DNA of 54,174 bases, from contig VGTB01000004.1 in the NCBI GenBank assembly GCA_016874835.1, positions 1-54,174 on the forward strand, read 5' to 3'. Both the position numbers and the translations under genes were made by a program. The notes under the pieces are model-generated. The model ran no database searches and had not been told where the DNA came from. It saw only the letters and a list, made by a program, of their open reading frames with translations. Of the stretch, positions 25,822-34,589 are shown in pieces. Position 1 is the first letter of the stretch. Each line of letters begins with the position of its first letter. The stretch comes from Deltaproteobacteria bacterium. Lineage in GTDB: Bacteria > Desulfobacterota > Syntrophia > Syntrophales > UBA2185.

Positions 25822-27135
25822 TCATGATTCACCTTCCATGACCGACTTCAGAAGTATTCCTGTAGCCTTCTTCATTCTTAAAACGGCTATCTGATAGTTG
25901 TACATGGCCTCCGACATCTGTCGTTCCGCCGAGACCAGCAATGTATTCGCATCCATCACGTCGATGCTGTTCGCAAGCCCGAATTCAAATTGTTTCGAAA
26001 CGGCGTTGTAGTTGTCCCGTGCAAAAATGAGCTGATCCTCGAGAAACTTAAGGATGCCCTTCTGCGTCGCAATATCCAGATAGGCACTCTGAACTTCTAT
26101 TCCGACGGACTTCTTATAATCCTCGTAGAGAAGAGAGGATTGCCTCTCTCTCGCCTTCGCCTCTCTGACTTCTGCCCTTCTCAGGCCTCCCTCAAAGAAT
26201 GGGAAGTTCAATGAGAGGAGGCCATAACTGCTCTCCTTCACCAGATTCGGTGTTTCCGGCGACTGATCCGATGATGCATATACCCCCGAGATGGCCAGAC
26301 TCGGCCAGTACGCCCCTTGGGTGAACCGAACCTGCTTTTCGGCGATATTCTTCTGTATCTCAAGGCTTTTAAGATCCGATCTTTTTAATAATGCCATATC
26401 ATTGAGTGAAGATACAGAAAGGATTTTTACTTCTTCAGCCGATGCTTCCTTAAGCTGATAATTTTCTCCAATCCCTACAATTCTTGAGAGAAGAGATCTG
26501 GCCAGTTCCAGGAGATTCTTTGCCTTCACATAATCCGACCGTGCACCGGAGAGTTCTCCTTCGGCCCTCAGAAGTACCGTTTTGGTTACCTCACCAACTT
26601 TTAGCCTCTTTTGCGCCGCATTTCTGTGCTTGGTAAGCCTCTCAAGATTTGCCTCGGCGATATCAAGGGCTTTTTTCGCCTTTAAGACATCGTAATAGGC
26701 GTTCGCCACCTGAAATAGGTACTCCTCCCGGACAGCATAAAGATCGTATCGGCTTTTGACAATGTTCTCTCTGGCAATACTCAGCGCAGTGAACTCCCGT
26801 CCACTTAACGAAAGTGATTCATCCGCTCTTAAACCCCAGGAAGACGCTTTATCCGGCTGAATAAGCGTGCGCGTCATATTGTATTTATCCTCAGAATATT
26901 TCGTGTAGCTGCCGAAGGCCGAGAGTTTTGGCAACAGCAACGAGATGGCTTTGTCGCCGCCTGTTTCAGATATATACAGGTTTTCTTCCGAGAGTTTGAT
27001 CTTCTCCGCACGTTCCAGGGCGATGCGATATAAATCGCCGAGGGAATACTCTTCCGCAAAAAGGCATACCGGTTCCATCATCAGGGAAAAGAGTAAAAGA
27101 ATACATACAAAAAAAGAAAAACGCGCGATTAACAT
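25822..27135 (-). CDS. TolC-family outer-membrane efflux channel
   Basis: A 437-residue exported protein with a signal peptide (about 1-27, ending near CLFA). Two tandem outer-membrane efflux repeats follow, typical of TolC/OprM: long Ala/Glu/Leu/Arg helices alternating with strand regions, for example LFQVANAYYDVLKAKKAL and the later VEVQSAYLDIATQKG-like counterpart. It forms the trimeric exit duct for the pump encoded downstream. The ATG at 27135 overlaps the TetR stop by seven bases and has GGAGGTG upstream, so the longer in-frame start at 27267 is rejected. Confidence 0.92.
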   Translation of the reverse strand: MLIARFSFFVCILLLFSLMMEPVCLFAEEYSLGDLYRIALERAEKIKLSEENLYISETGGDKAISLLLPKLSAFGSYTKYSEDKYNMTRTLIQPDKASSWGLRADESLSLSGREFTALSIARENIVKSRYDLYAVREEYLFQVANAYYDVLKAKKALDIAEANLERLTKHRNAAQKRLKVGEVTKTVLLRAEGELSGARSDYVKAKNLLELARSLLSRIVGIGENYQLKEASAEEVKILSVSSLNDMALLKRSDLKSLEIQKNIAEKQVRFTQGAYWPSLAISGVYASSDQSPETPNLVKESSYGLLSLNFPFFEGGLRRAEVREAKARERQSSLLYEDYKKSVGIEVQSAYLDIATQKGILKFLEDQLIFARDNYNAVSKQFEFGLANSIDVMDANTLLVSAERQMSEAMYNYQIAVLRMKKATGILLKSVMEGES

Positions 27136-27755
27136 TGCGGCACCTCCGCTCTCACTCCATTCATGAAAATATCCAGAGCACACCCCACCCGCGAACTCAA
27201 AGGAGCTTCCTGATTCGTAAGCATCCAGTCGTATATAAATACACGGACGATCCCGAAAAGAACACACGCCATCACCCGCGGTTCCACCGCTTTTATCAAT
27301 CTCTCCTCAATACCGATTCGCATAATATTTTCAATAAACGCGATATGATTCAAATAATCGGCGATCATCTTATCTCTCAAGATGGTTTTCCCTTTCGAAA
27401 GTGTCGCACCCTCGCCCCGAATGAAGAGATTGCAAAAATCGACGTTATTTTCAACAAAGTAAAAATGTGTGCTCACAAGGTTTTCAATCTTTTCCGCTGT
27501 CGTGGGCGAGTTGTTTACAGTTTCCCGTATTTCAGAATACATTTTTTCCAGCTTTTCACAGATCATCCTTGTGTACAGATCCTCTTTACCTGTAAAGAAC
27601 TGGTAGAGGGTACCAATGGCGAAACCGGAGGCATTCGCAATCTCGGACATGGTGGTGAGATAAAATCCCTTAGACGCAAAAATCTTTTCCGCCTCTTTCA
27701 GGATTTCACTCCTTCGAGCCTTAAATTCTTTTTCTTTCCGCAATGACTTCTCCAT
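27129..27755 (-). CDS. TetR-family regulator of the efflux operon
   Basis: A 208-residue repressor with the TetR N-terminal helix-turn-helix: RRSEILKEAEKIFASKGFYLTTMSEIA and AIGTLYQFFTGKEDLY, residues about 14-60. An all-helical ligand-binding domain follows. It is the first gene of the efflux operon and its stop overlaps the TolC start. The start is ATG 27755, with TGAGG seven bases upstream; a TTG at 27767 is the alternative. A promoter and a palindrome lie just upstream, so autorepression released by a pump substrate is likely. The inducer is unknown. Confidence 0.92.
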   Translation of the reverse strand: MEKSLRKEKEFKARRSEILKEAEKIFASKGFYLTTMSEIANASGFAIGTLYQFFTGKEDLYTRMICEKLEKMYSEIRETVNNSPTTAEKIENLVSTHFYFVENNVDFCNLFIRGEGATLSKGKTILRDKMIADYLNHIAFIENIMRIGIEERLIKAVEPRVMACVLFGIVRVFIYDWMLTNQEAPLSSRVGCALDIFMNGVRAEVPQC

Positions 27756-27787
27756 ATTGAGCCTCAATTCAATTTATAGAATAATAG

Positions 27788-27800
27788 TTCAAATATTGAA
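27788..27800. promoter_or_regulatory. Candidate TetR operator
   Basis: The palindrome TTCAA-ATA-TTGAA lies about ten bases downstream of the -10 of the tetR promoter. It sits inside a wider inverted repeat, AATTCAAT (27766-27773) with ATTGAATT (27795-27802). The position fits autorepression. Binding is inferred. Confidence 0.45.
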
Positions 27801-27809
27801 TTACCGTTC

Positions 27810-27838
27810 ATAATGATAGTAAAATCCCGTCCTGTCAA
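27810..27838 (-). promoter_or_regulatory. Sigma-70-type promoter of the TetR/efflux operon
   Basis: On the minus strand a perfect TTGACA (27838-27833) is followed after 17 bases by CATTAT (27815-27810; four of six consensus matches). It lies about 55 bases upstream of the tetR start. Confidence 0.65.
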
Positions 27839-27904
27839 GAGAAAAGAGCTTATTTTGCAAAAAATTGCCATGAAAGGCCCCGGACGAGTCAAAGATAAAG
27901 TATT

Positions 27905-27919
27905 TGCAATTAAGTTGCA
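27905..27919 (+). promoter_or_regulatory. Candidate Zur/Fur-type operator
   Basis: TGCAA-TTAAG-TTGCA is a perfect inverted repeat immediately before the start of the Fur-family gene. A related GCAA-N4-TTGC lies 48 bases upstream (27857-27868). The position fits zinc-dependent autoregulation of the zinc operon, but the sequence is not a known consensus. Confidence 0.4.
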
Positions 27920-27922
27920 TTC

Positions 27923-28417
27923 ATGATAGAAAAATTAACTATGAAAACGAATACGGAACATTGCGACGCACGGGAGACCCTGGAAAAAACGAGTCTGTAT
28001 AAAACACCTCAGAGGATCGCCGTGCTGGACACGCTGATCAGCAGCTCCGTTCCCTTAAGCGTCAATGATATTCTCAAGAAAATATGCACTCAGCAGAAAA
28101 TCAACAAGGTAACCGTATACCGGATACTCACGTCATTCAAAGGGAAAGGTATCGTGAGGGAAATAGAAACAGCACGGGGTATCAGTTATTACGAAATCTC
28201 CTGCCATCATAACCCCGTTCATGCCCATTTCAGTTGCCGCCACTGCGGTATGCTCGTATGTCTGGACCCCCTGACAGTGTCCCAGACATGGGAGTGGTTT
28301 ACCAGGCCCCGTAACTTTACCATAGACCACATCACCATCACAATGACGGGAACCTGTCATCAGTGTGAAGGAACACTCAATTGCAACTCAACTGCTGATG
28401 TTGTGAACAACACATGA
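27923..28417 (+). CDS. zur: Fur-family zinc uptake regulator (Zur-like)
   Basis: A 164-residue metalloregulator. The winged helix (about 27-92) includes KTPQRIAVLDTL and INKVTVYRILTSF. The dimerisation domain holds two structural zinc CxxC pairs, Cys105/Cys108 (CRHCG) and Cys145/Cys148 (CHQCEG), and the sensing-site histidines in SCHHNPVHAH. The Fur family includes iron, zinc and manganese sensors; zinc is inferred because znuA, znuC and znuB follow directly (12-base gap). It would repress the operon when zinc is sufficient. An internal ATG at 27941 could be the start, as neither has a strong ribosome-binding site. Confidence 0.85.
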   Translation: MIEKLTMKTNTEHCDARETLEKTSLYKTPQRIAVLDTLISSSVPLSVNDILKKICTQQKINKVTVYRILTSFKGKGIVREIETARGISYYEISCHHNPVHAHFSCRHCGMLVCLDPLTVSQTWEWFTRPRNFTIDHITITMTGTCHQCEGTLNCNSTADVVNNT

Positions 28418-28429
28418 GGGATATCCACG

Positions 28430-29383
28430 ATGAAGAGATTCTTTTCAATGATTCTGCCACCACTTCTTGCGGTATTCATCATGGCCGCAGCCTGTGAAAA
28501 AATACAGGACAAACCGGTTGAGCAACAAAAAAAACTGAAGGTAGTAACCACCCTCTTTCCGTTGTACGACTTCGCTAAGAACGTAGGCACTAAGCACGCT
28601 GATGTCAGCCTGTTATTGCCCCCCGGTGTTGAGGCCCATGCCTACGAACCTAAACCGACGGACATGACAAGAATCCAGAACGCAGACATCTTCATCTATA
28701 CGGGTAAACACATGGAGCCCTGGGTTGAAGATATTCTGAAGGGAATCGACACGAAAAAAATCGCCATTGTCGATGCCAGCAGGGGTATCACCCTGATGAC
28801 GGGAACCCATGAGGACAAAGAGGGTCACTTTCATAAACATGAATCCGGCGCTCCTGACCCCCATATCTGGCTTGATTTCTCACACGCCATCAAAATGGTG
28901 GAAACTATCTCTGCCGGATTTATTACGCGGGATCCTCAAAACCGCGATGTGTACCTCAAAAATGCAGACGAATACAGGAAACGCCTCGAAGACCTGGACA
29001 GGAAATACAGGAATGCGCTCTCAACCTGTAAGAAAAGAATTATCATACATGCGGGTCATTTTGCCTTCGGCTACCTGGTTAAACGGTATGGTCTACACTA
29101 TGTCTCCGCATACAGGGGATTCACACCAGATTCGGAACCGACTCCGAAGCGGCTGATCGAACTCATTGACAAGCTGAAAAAATCGGGTCTGGATACCATT
29201 TACCATGAAGAACTCATCAATCCGAGGGTCGGAGAAGCGATTTCTAAAGAGACAGGTGCCCGCATGCTCATGCTCCATGGCGCACATAATATCACGAAGG
29301 ATGAGATGGAGCGTAGGGTAGAATTCATCCCTGTCATGGAAAAAAACCTGGAAAATCTCAAGGTTGGGCTTCAATGTCAGTAA
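28430..29383 (+). CDS. znuA: Zinc ABC transporter substrate-binding lipoprotein
   Basis: A 317-residue cluster A-I solute-binding protein. The signal peptide ends in a lipobox (AAAC, Cys22), so it is lipid-anchored on the periplasmic side. Metal ligands are expected at His70 (GVEAHAYEP), His145 (PDPHIWLD), the His of IIIHAGHFAFGY and a later acidic residue. Between the first two lies a His-rich loop, THEDKEGHFHKHE, typical of zinc-specific ZnuA. It delivers Zn2+ to ZnuB. Its end overlaps znuC by ten bases. Confidence 0.93.
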   Translation: MKRFFSMILPPLLAVFIMAAACEKIQDKPVEQQKKLKVVTTLFPLYDFAKNVGTKHADVSLLLPPGVEAHAYEPKPTDMTRIQNADIFIYTGKHMEPWVEDILKGIDTKKIAIVDASRGITLMTGTHEDKEGHFHKHESGAPDPHIWLDFSHAIKMVETISAGFITRDPQNRDVYLKNADEYRKRLEDLDRKYRNALSTCKKRIIIHAGHFAFGYLVKRYGLHYVSAYRGFTPDSEPTPKRLIELIDKLKKSGLDTIYHEELINPRVGEAISKETGARMLMLHGAHNITKDEMERRVEFIPVMEKNLENLKVGLQCQ

Positions 29384-30171
29384 ATATTCTCACCGTCGAG
29401 AATCTTCACTTTTGTTATAATTCCTCCGAGGTTATCTCTGATATTTCGTTTTCTGTGAGCAGGGGAGATTACATCGGTCTCGTCGGACCAAACGGGTCGG
29501 GGAAAACAACTCTCATAAAAATAATTCTCGGTCTCCTGAAACCATACCGGGGGATCCTTACCCTTTTCGGCGATGACAGCAAAATATTTTCCCAGTGGAA
29601 CCGGATCGGATATCTCCCCCAGATGGTTTCTTCCATGAATCCCCGGTTTCCCGCAACGGTCAGAGAAGTTGTCGCCATGGGACTCCTCTCCGGGAAAGGT
29701 TTCCCCAAATACTTGAATCGCGCTGACAGGATGGCCATAGACAGGGCTCTCGAGCTTTTGGACATCAGGCAGTTAAAGAAAACACCAATCGGGGAACTAT
29801 CGGGAGGCCAGCAGCAGCGTGTGTTGGTGGCGAGGGCCATTGTGAATTGCCCTGAATTTATCATTCTGGATGAACCCACGGCCGCTCTCGATCCCGAGAC
29901 GAGAGATCGTTTTTTTGCCCTCCTCAGAAACATCAACAGGGAACGGCAGGTGACGATCATCATGGTTACACATGACATAGGAAACATCGGGCAATACGCC
30001 TCAAAGCTGCTCTATATCGACAAAAAGATCATATTCTACGGGAGTTTCGGCGATTTTTGCATTTCCAGCGAAATTACCCAATTCTTCGGAGAGTACGCCC
30101 AGCATGTCATCTGCCACCGACACAATTCCGCATCCGATTACAACCCGTTACGCAACCATGGAACTTATTGA
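29374..30171 (+). CDS. znuC: Zinc ABC transporter ATP-binding protein
   Basis: A 265-residue ABC ATPase. Walker A GPNGSGKT is at 38-45, the Q-loop is in YLPQMVS, the signature LSGGQQQ at 142-148, Walker B FIILDEP at 162-168 and the switch His is in VTHDIG. It powers Zn2+ import through ZnuB. It overlaps znuA by ten bases and znuB by 14, showing translational coupling. Its C-terminal tail has several histidines and cysteines, as in some zinc transport ATPases. Confidence 0.93.
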   Translation: MSVNILTVENLHFCYNSSEVISDISFSVSRGDYIGLVGPNGSGKTTLIKIILGLLKPYRGILTLFGDDSKIFSQWNRIGYLPQMVSSMNPRFPATVREVVAMGLLSGKGFPKYLNRADRMAIDRALELLDIRQLKKTPIGELSGGQQQRVLVARAIVNCPEFIILDEPTAALDPETRDRFFALLRNINRERQVTIIMVTHDIGNIGQYASKLLYIDKKIIFYGSFGDFCISSEITQFFGEYAQHVICHRHNSASDYNPLRNHGTY

Positions 30172-30973
30172 TTTTTTGCAGTATGGATTTGTTCAACGGG
30201 CTCTCGTTGCCGGTACCTTCATTGCCTTACTCTGTTCAACCCTGGGAATATTCCTTGTGCTGAGGCGATTCTCACTTATCGGTGACGGGCTTGCCCATGC
30301 TACCTTCGGTAGTGTTGCTTTGGCGATGCTGCTCAATATGACTCCGCTTTACGTGTCAATTCCTTTTGTCATGGCGTGTTCCCTGGGAATCCTCAAACTT
30401 ACGGAAAACGCAAGGCTCTATGGTGACGCCGCTATCGGCGTGGTGTCATCCATGGGTATCGCAACGGGTATTATCCTGTCCAGTATCGCCGGAGGCTTCA
30501 ACGTGGATCTTTTCAGCTACCTTTTCGGCAGTATCCTCTCCATTAGCACAACCGAGGTAATCATCTCTACCGTGCTGTCCCTCCTGGTGATCCTGGTAAT
30601 CATACTTTGTTACCATGAGCTCATGTCTATTACCTTTGACGCGGAATCAGCAAAGGTGTCAGGCATCAATACGAAACTCATCAACAACATATTCGTTCTC
30701 CTCACCGCAATGACCGTGGTTCTGTCCATGAAAGTTGTCGGTATCCTGCTTATCTCCGCACTCTTTATTTTCCCACCCATAACTGCCCTCCAGATTGCCC
30801 AGAGTTTCAATATGATGATTATCTGCTCCGGACTGTCTGCCATCATCTCGGTCGTCTCGGGCATTATCATTTCATTTTTCCTCGATCTTCCCACGGGCGC
30901 AACGATCGTCGTCATGAATTTTATCCTTTTCACCGCCGTGATCATGCACAAGAAATTGATCACGAGGCGGTAA
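30158..30973 (+). CDS. znuB: Zinc ABC transporter permease
   Basis: A 271-residue ABC-3 family permease with about eight membrane helices. The N-terminus LQYGFVQRALVAGTFIALLCSTLGIFLVLRRFSLIGDGLAHATFG is typical of ZnuB/MntB permeases. The DGLAHATFGS stretch is the conserved region next to the coupling site. It forms the inner-membrane pore for the ZnuA/ZnuC system. The ATG at 30158 overlaps the znuC end by 14 bases; an upstream start at 30104 would add an unlikely extension inside znuC. Confidence 0.92.
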   Translation: MELIDFLQYGFVQRALVAGTFIALLCSTLGIFLVLRRFSLIGDGLAHATFGSVALAMLLNMTPLYVSIPFVMACSLGILKLTENARLYGDAAIGVVSSMGIATGIILSSIAGGFNVDLFSYLFGSILSISTTEVIISTVLSLLVILVIILCYHELMSITFDAESAKVSGINTKLINNIFVLLTAMTVVLSMKVVGILLISALFIFPPITALQIAQSFNMMIICSGLSAIISVVSGIIISFFLDLPTGATIVVMNFILFTAVIMHKKLITRR

Positions 30974-31158
30974 AGAGAACACCGACAAAGAGACTCGAGG
31001 TGCGACAGCGGCCACGATTGGGCATCCCTTTCTCGCATGCTTTGAGTGCCGAGCCAAATTACCCGTTTCGCCATTCTCGCACATGCGAAAATCCAACAAT
31101 TACAACATGCTCTGGACTTCCATTACCACAGAAGCCACGACAAAATGGTCTTCTTCAA

Positions 31159-31196
31159 AATGCTCTCTCTTTACTGTGAATGCTCTCTCTTTACTG
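31159..31196. repeat. 18-bp direct repeat, two copies
   Basis: AATGCTCTCTCTTTACTG occurs at 31159-31176 and again at 31179-31196, a 20-base period (two helical turns). It lies in the gap between znuB and the BASS-like transporter, 35 bases ahead of the latter's start. It may be a tandem duplication or a paired binding site. Confidence 0.75.
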
Positions 31197-31230
31197 GACT
31201 AATCCACAAAAAAATGGTTAAGATACAAGA

Positions 31231-32139
31231 GTGACAAAAATCCAAGACTATTTGCGCAATCGTAATGTGATTTTCTTATCAGCGGTTACATGCGGATTAT
31301 TTATTCCGCATGCAGCGCCATTGACGAAGCATCTTGTGCTCCCCGCCCTCGCGCTGATCATGACCCTCTCATCGCTGGAAATACCTACCAATATTTACCG
31401 GTCGGTCCGCTCTTTCTTTGCACCGGCATTCCTGGGAATTGTCATGAGCTACGTCATTCTCGGTAATCTCATTATCGGGATGAGCACCTATTTCATCCAC
31501 GAAGAACCGCTCTGGACCGGATTTGTCATCATCGCGGCCGTCCCCCCTGCGGTAGCCGTAATTCCTATCGCCCGTTCACTCAAGGGGAGTGAAACCTATG
31601 TGCTTGCCGGAGTTACCGGCTCATATATAGGAGCGTTGATCGTTATCCCGATGATAGGCTTCGGGCTCCTTGAATTGCATTACGTGAATGTGCCAAAGAT
31701 TATCACTTTGATCGTGATACTCATCGTCATTCCCTATATCGTCTCCCGCATGCTCCTGCGAAAGAAGTGGAGTGAAAAAATAAAACCCGTAAAGGGATTA
31801 CTCATTGACTGGGGCTATTTTCTGGTTGTTTACAGTCTCGTGGGATTGAACCAAGAAACAATTATGGCTCATCCCTCTTCACTCATGCCTGTCGCCTTTA
31901 TCGCCTTTGCCAGTACATTCTTGCTTGGATTCTTCATCCAATGGATCGGCGCCCTTTTCCGGTTAAACAAGGAGAACCTGATCAGTCTTACCCTGTTAGG
32001 CACATTAAAAAACTACGGACTTGCCGGAGGTCTCGCATTGTTTCTTTTCGCGAAGGAGACAGCCCTCCCCGCAGCAGTCGTCACATTTTTTATGTTTGTG
32101 TATACGATCTGGTTGAATCTCAAATCGCGATTGGTCTGA
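31231..32139 (+). CDS. BASS-like (bile acid:sodium symporter family) transporter
   Basis: A 302-residue inner-membrane protein with about nine to ten hydrophobic helices. The ALALIMTLSSLEI segment resembles the family motif in which a conserved hydrophobic helix ends in a polar/acidic group. PPAVAVIPIARSLKGSETYVLAGVTGSYIGALIVIPMIG resembles the crossing-helix region that binds sodium and substrate. It may be a Na+-dependent carrier of an organic anion; the substrate is unknown. The start is GTG at 31231, with only a weak ribosome-binding site. It is followed 59 bases on by an acyl-CoA synthetase, so an organic-acid substrate is possible but speculative. Confidence 0.7.
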   Translation: MTKIQDYLRNRNVIFLSAVTCGLFIPHAAPLTKHLVLPALALIMTLSSLEIPTNIYRSVRSFFAPAFLGIVMSYVILGNLIIGMSTYFIHEEPLWTGFVIIAAVPPAVAVIPIARSLKGSETYVLAGVTGSYIGALIVIPMIGFGLLELHYVNVPKIITLIVILIVIPYIVSRMLLRKKWSEKIKPVKGLLIDWGYFLVVYSLVGLNQETIMAHPSSLMPVAFIAFASTFLLGFFIQWIGALFRLNKENLISLTLLGTLKNYGLAGGLALFLFAKETALPAAVVTFFMFVYTIWLNLKSRLV

Positions 32140-32198
32140 TAAGAGGCGTTCTCTGTCAGAAAAACACAATACTCTATTTACAGAGGAGGTACACGCTT

Positions 32199-33827
32199 AT
32201 GATGGATTATCCCTTATTACTGAGGACACTTCTCCTGAGAGCAGCGAAGTATTTTTCTAAAAAGGAGATTGTATCGATTTTCCCGGGAGAGGTATTCAGA
32301 TACACCTATGCCGATTATTTCAAAAGGACATGCCGTTTGGCAAATGCCGTAACCTCCCTGGGGATCAAAAGGGGGGATCATGTGGCGAGCCTTGCACTTA
32401 ACAGCCACAGGCACCTGGAACTCTACTTCGGCATTCCCTGCATGGGGGCAGCCCTTCACACCGTCAACTTCAGGCTTCCGCTTCACCACCTTGCATATGT
32501 CCTCAATCATGCAGAGGATAAAGTCATATTTATTGAAGAGGATCTCCTCTTTTTTATTGAAGCAATAAAAGACCAGCTTAAAACCATAGATCACTTTGTG
32601 ATCATGTCGCAAAGCAAAGAAATGCCCGCCACTTCCCTGAAGCCGGCATATCTTTACGACGAATGGATCGAACAATTTCCTCCGGAGTTTGATTTCCCTG
32701 ATGATCTCAGCGAGTGGGATGCGGCCCTCATCTGTTACACCTCTGCGACGACGGGCGATCCAAAAGGGGTAGTCTATACCAACAGGGGAATCATGTTACA
32801 TACCCTCGCGGCAGGTTTCACCCTGCCCGCATCAGAAAACGACTGTTTGCTTCACATAGTCCCCATGTTTCACGCCAATGCGTGGGGTGCTCCCTTTTTC
32901 GGCGTTGGTCAGGGATGCAAGCAGATCCTCCCGGGACGGGAGGTACTTAACATGGAGGTAATCTGTAAAATCATAGCTCAAGAAAAGGTGACTTTCACGT
33001 GTGGTGTCCCTACCATCTGGCTGATGCTGCATCAGTATTTGGAAAAGGGCGGATGGCACGACTTCTCATCACTGAAGTCAGTCTTCTCCGCCGGTTCTGC
33101 CTGTCCCCGTTTCCTCATGGAGGAATTGAACGAAAAGTACGGGTTCCCCATCACACAGGCATACGGTATGACGGAAACATCCCCTCTTGCCCTTGCGGCC
33201 ATGCCGAAAAGTTACATGAGTGACTGGCCGAAAGAAAAACTCTACGATGTGAAATCCAGTGCAGGACTGCTCGTCCCGGGGCTTGAGATGAAGATTGTCA
33301 ATGAAAAAGGGCATGAGGTACAGATGAATGGCGCTGATTGGGGTGAAATTTTCCTCAGAGGTCCGTGGATTGCAAAGGAATATTACCGGGAACCGGAGCA
33401 ATCCGGCAGGTTTTTCGCAGGTGGGTGGCTCCATACCGGTGACGTAGGCACCATCGATGAAGAAGGATATGTGAGACTGGTGGACAGAACAAAAGATCTT
33501 GTGAAGAGTGGAGGTGAATGGATCTCTTCAGTGGATCTGGAGAACGCCATCATGGCGCACCCAAAAGTTTCGGAGGCCGCAGTGATCGCCATCCCCCATC
33601 CGAAGTGGCAGGAGAGACCACTGGGATGTGTCGTCGTCAAGCCGGGGGAAACGGTGAGCGGTGAGGAACTGAAAGAATTCCTCAAAGACAAGGTCAAAGC
33701 GACATGGTGGATACCGGACCATTTTGTATTCATCGAACAGATTCCGAAAACTTCCGTCGGAAAATTCAGCAAGAAAGATCTCCGGGAGATGTACGCATCC
33801 GGGAAGATAAAAGTTCCGGAAGGCTGA
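32199..33827 (+). CDS. Fatty acyl-CoA synthetase (AlkK-like)
   Basis: AMP-forming acid-CoA ligase of 542 residues. The phosphate loop is CYTSATTGDPKGV, the aromatic/A5 motif YGMTETSPLA, the hinge region GWLHTGDVGTIDEEGYVRLVDRTKD, and the catalytic Lys lies near the C-terminus in PKTSVGKFSKKDL. The sequence style and length match medium/long-chain AlkK-type enzymes, which activate fatty acids for beta-oxidation; chain length cannot be fixed. The ATG at 32199 (a second at 32202) follows GAGGAGG; the longer frame back to 31941 overlaps the transporter gene and is not conserved. Such enzymes are abundant in fatty-acid-degrading syntrophs. Confidence 0.9.
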   Translation: MMDYPLLLRTLLLRAAKYFSKKEIVSIFPGEVFRYTYADYFKRTCRLANAVTSLGIKRGDHVASLALNSHRHLELYFGIPCMGAALHTVNFRLPLHHLAYVLNHAEDKVIFIEEDLLFFIEAIKDQLKTIDHFVIMSQSKEMPATSLKPAYLYDEWIEQFPPEFDFPDDLSEWDAALICYTSATTGDPKGVVYTNRGIMLHTLAAGFTLPASENDCLLHIVPMFHANAWGAPFFGVGQGCKQILPGREVLNMEVICKIIAQEKVTFTCGVPTIWLMLHQYLEKGGWHDFSSLKSVFSAGSACPRFLMEELNEKYGFPITQAYGMTETSPLALAAMPKSYMSDWPKEKLYDVKSSAGLLVPGLEMKIVNEKGHEVQMNGADWGEIFLRGPWIAKEYYREPEQSGRFFAGGWLHTGDVGTIDEEGYVRLVDRTKDLVKSGGEWISSVDLENAIMAHPKVSEAAVIAIPHPKWQERPLGCVVVKPGETVSGEELKEFLKDKVKATWWIPDHFVFIEQIPKTSVGKFSKKDLREMYASGKIKVPEG

Positions 33828-33966
33828 TGCCCCCAGTCGCCGCTTGCATCATTGAGGTTTCCCGTGGTATGTTATTACGCCGATCAGATAATGCGTTCCA
33901 TACGTGCATACATATGCATGCAGGAAACAAATTACCCGACAAATGTGTGAGAAAGGAGAACAGCTT

Positions 33967-34560
33967 ATGACCATCAAGCTACCCGAACTCCCCTACATGA
34001 AAGACGCACTCTCACCCCACATAAGTGCGAACACTCTGGAATTTCATCACGGAAAGCATCACAGGACATACATCGACAACACGAACAAACTTATTGCGGG
34101 CACGGATCTGGCCAATGAAACATTGGAGATGATCATCAAAAAAACCGCCGGTGACGCCGCGAAGGCTGGTATCTTCAACAATGCGGCCCAGGTCTGGAAT
34201 CATTCTTTCTACTGGCAGTGTATGAAACCGAAGGGCGGCGGCAAACCCACGGGAGCTATCGCTGATAAAATAAAAGATGCCTGGGGAAGTTTCGAAAAAT
34301 TTGCAGAGGAATTTAAAAACGCCGGCGTTACCCAGTTCGGAAGCGGCTGGGCCTGGCTGGTGTTAGAGAACAACTCGTTGAAAATAATGAAAACAGCCAA
34401 TGCAGACACCCCTCTTGCCCACGGGCTGAAGCCCCTCCTGACCGTGGACGTATGGGAACATGCATATTACCTTGACTACCAGAACAGGAGACCGGACTAC
34501 CTGACCGCATTTATAGAAAATCTGATAAACTGGCAATTCGTGAATACAAACTTACGGTAA
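33967..34560 (+). CDS. sodB: Superoxide dismutase, Fe-type
   Basis: A 197-residue cytoplasmic enzyme. Metal ligands are His27, His79, Asp161 and His165 (DVWEHAYYLDYQNRRPDY). Gln75 in NNAAQVWNHSFYW is the position typical of Fe-SOD, where Mn-SOD has Gly and takes the glutamine from elsewhere. The ATG at 33967 is preferred because AAAGGAG precedes it and the family begins there. No signal peptide is present. The gene stands between the acyl-CoA synthetase and radC, with a palindrome TGCATA-CA-TATGCA about 50 bases upstream. It points to exposure to oxygen in an otherwise anaerobic-looking gene set. Confidence 0.95.
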   Translation: MTIKLPELPYMKDALSPHISANTLEFHHGKHHRTYIDNTNKLIAGTDLANETLEMIIKKTAGDAAKAGIFNNAAQVWNHSFYWQCMKPKGGGKPTGAIADKIKDAWGSFEKFAEEFKNAGVTQFGSGWAWLVLENNSLKIMKTANADTPLAHGLKPLLTVDVWEHAYYLDYQNRRPDYLTAFIENLINWQFVNTNLR

Positions 34561-34589
34561 TGTGCACACTGCAACCGCGTGTATCTACA

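Noticed and set aside
27136-27267. 44-codon extension of the TolC protein
   Set aside because: It lies within tetR in another frame; the signal peptide and GGAGGTG support the start at 27135.
31941-32198. 86-codon extension of the acyl-CoA synthetase
   Set aside because: It overlaps the transporter gene out of frame, does not resemble the family, and GAGGAGG marks the ATG at 32199.
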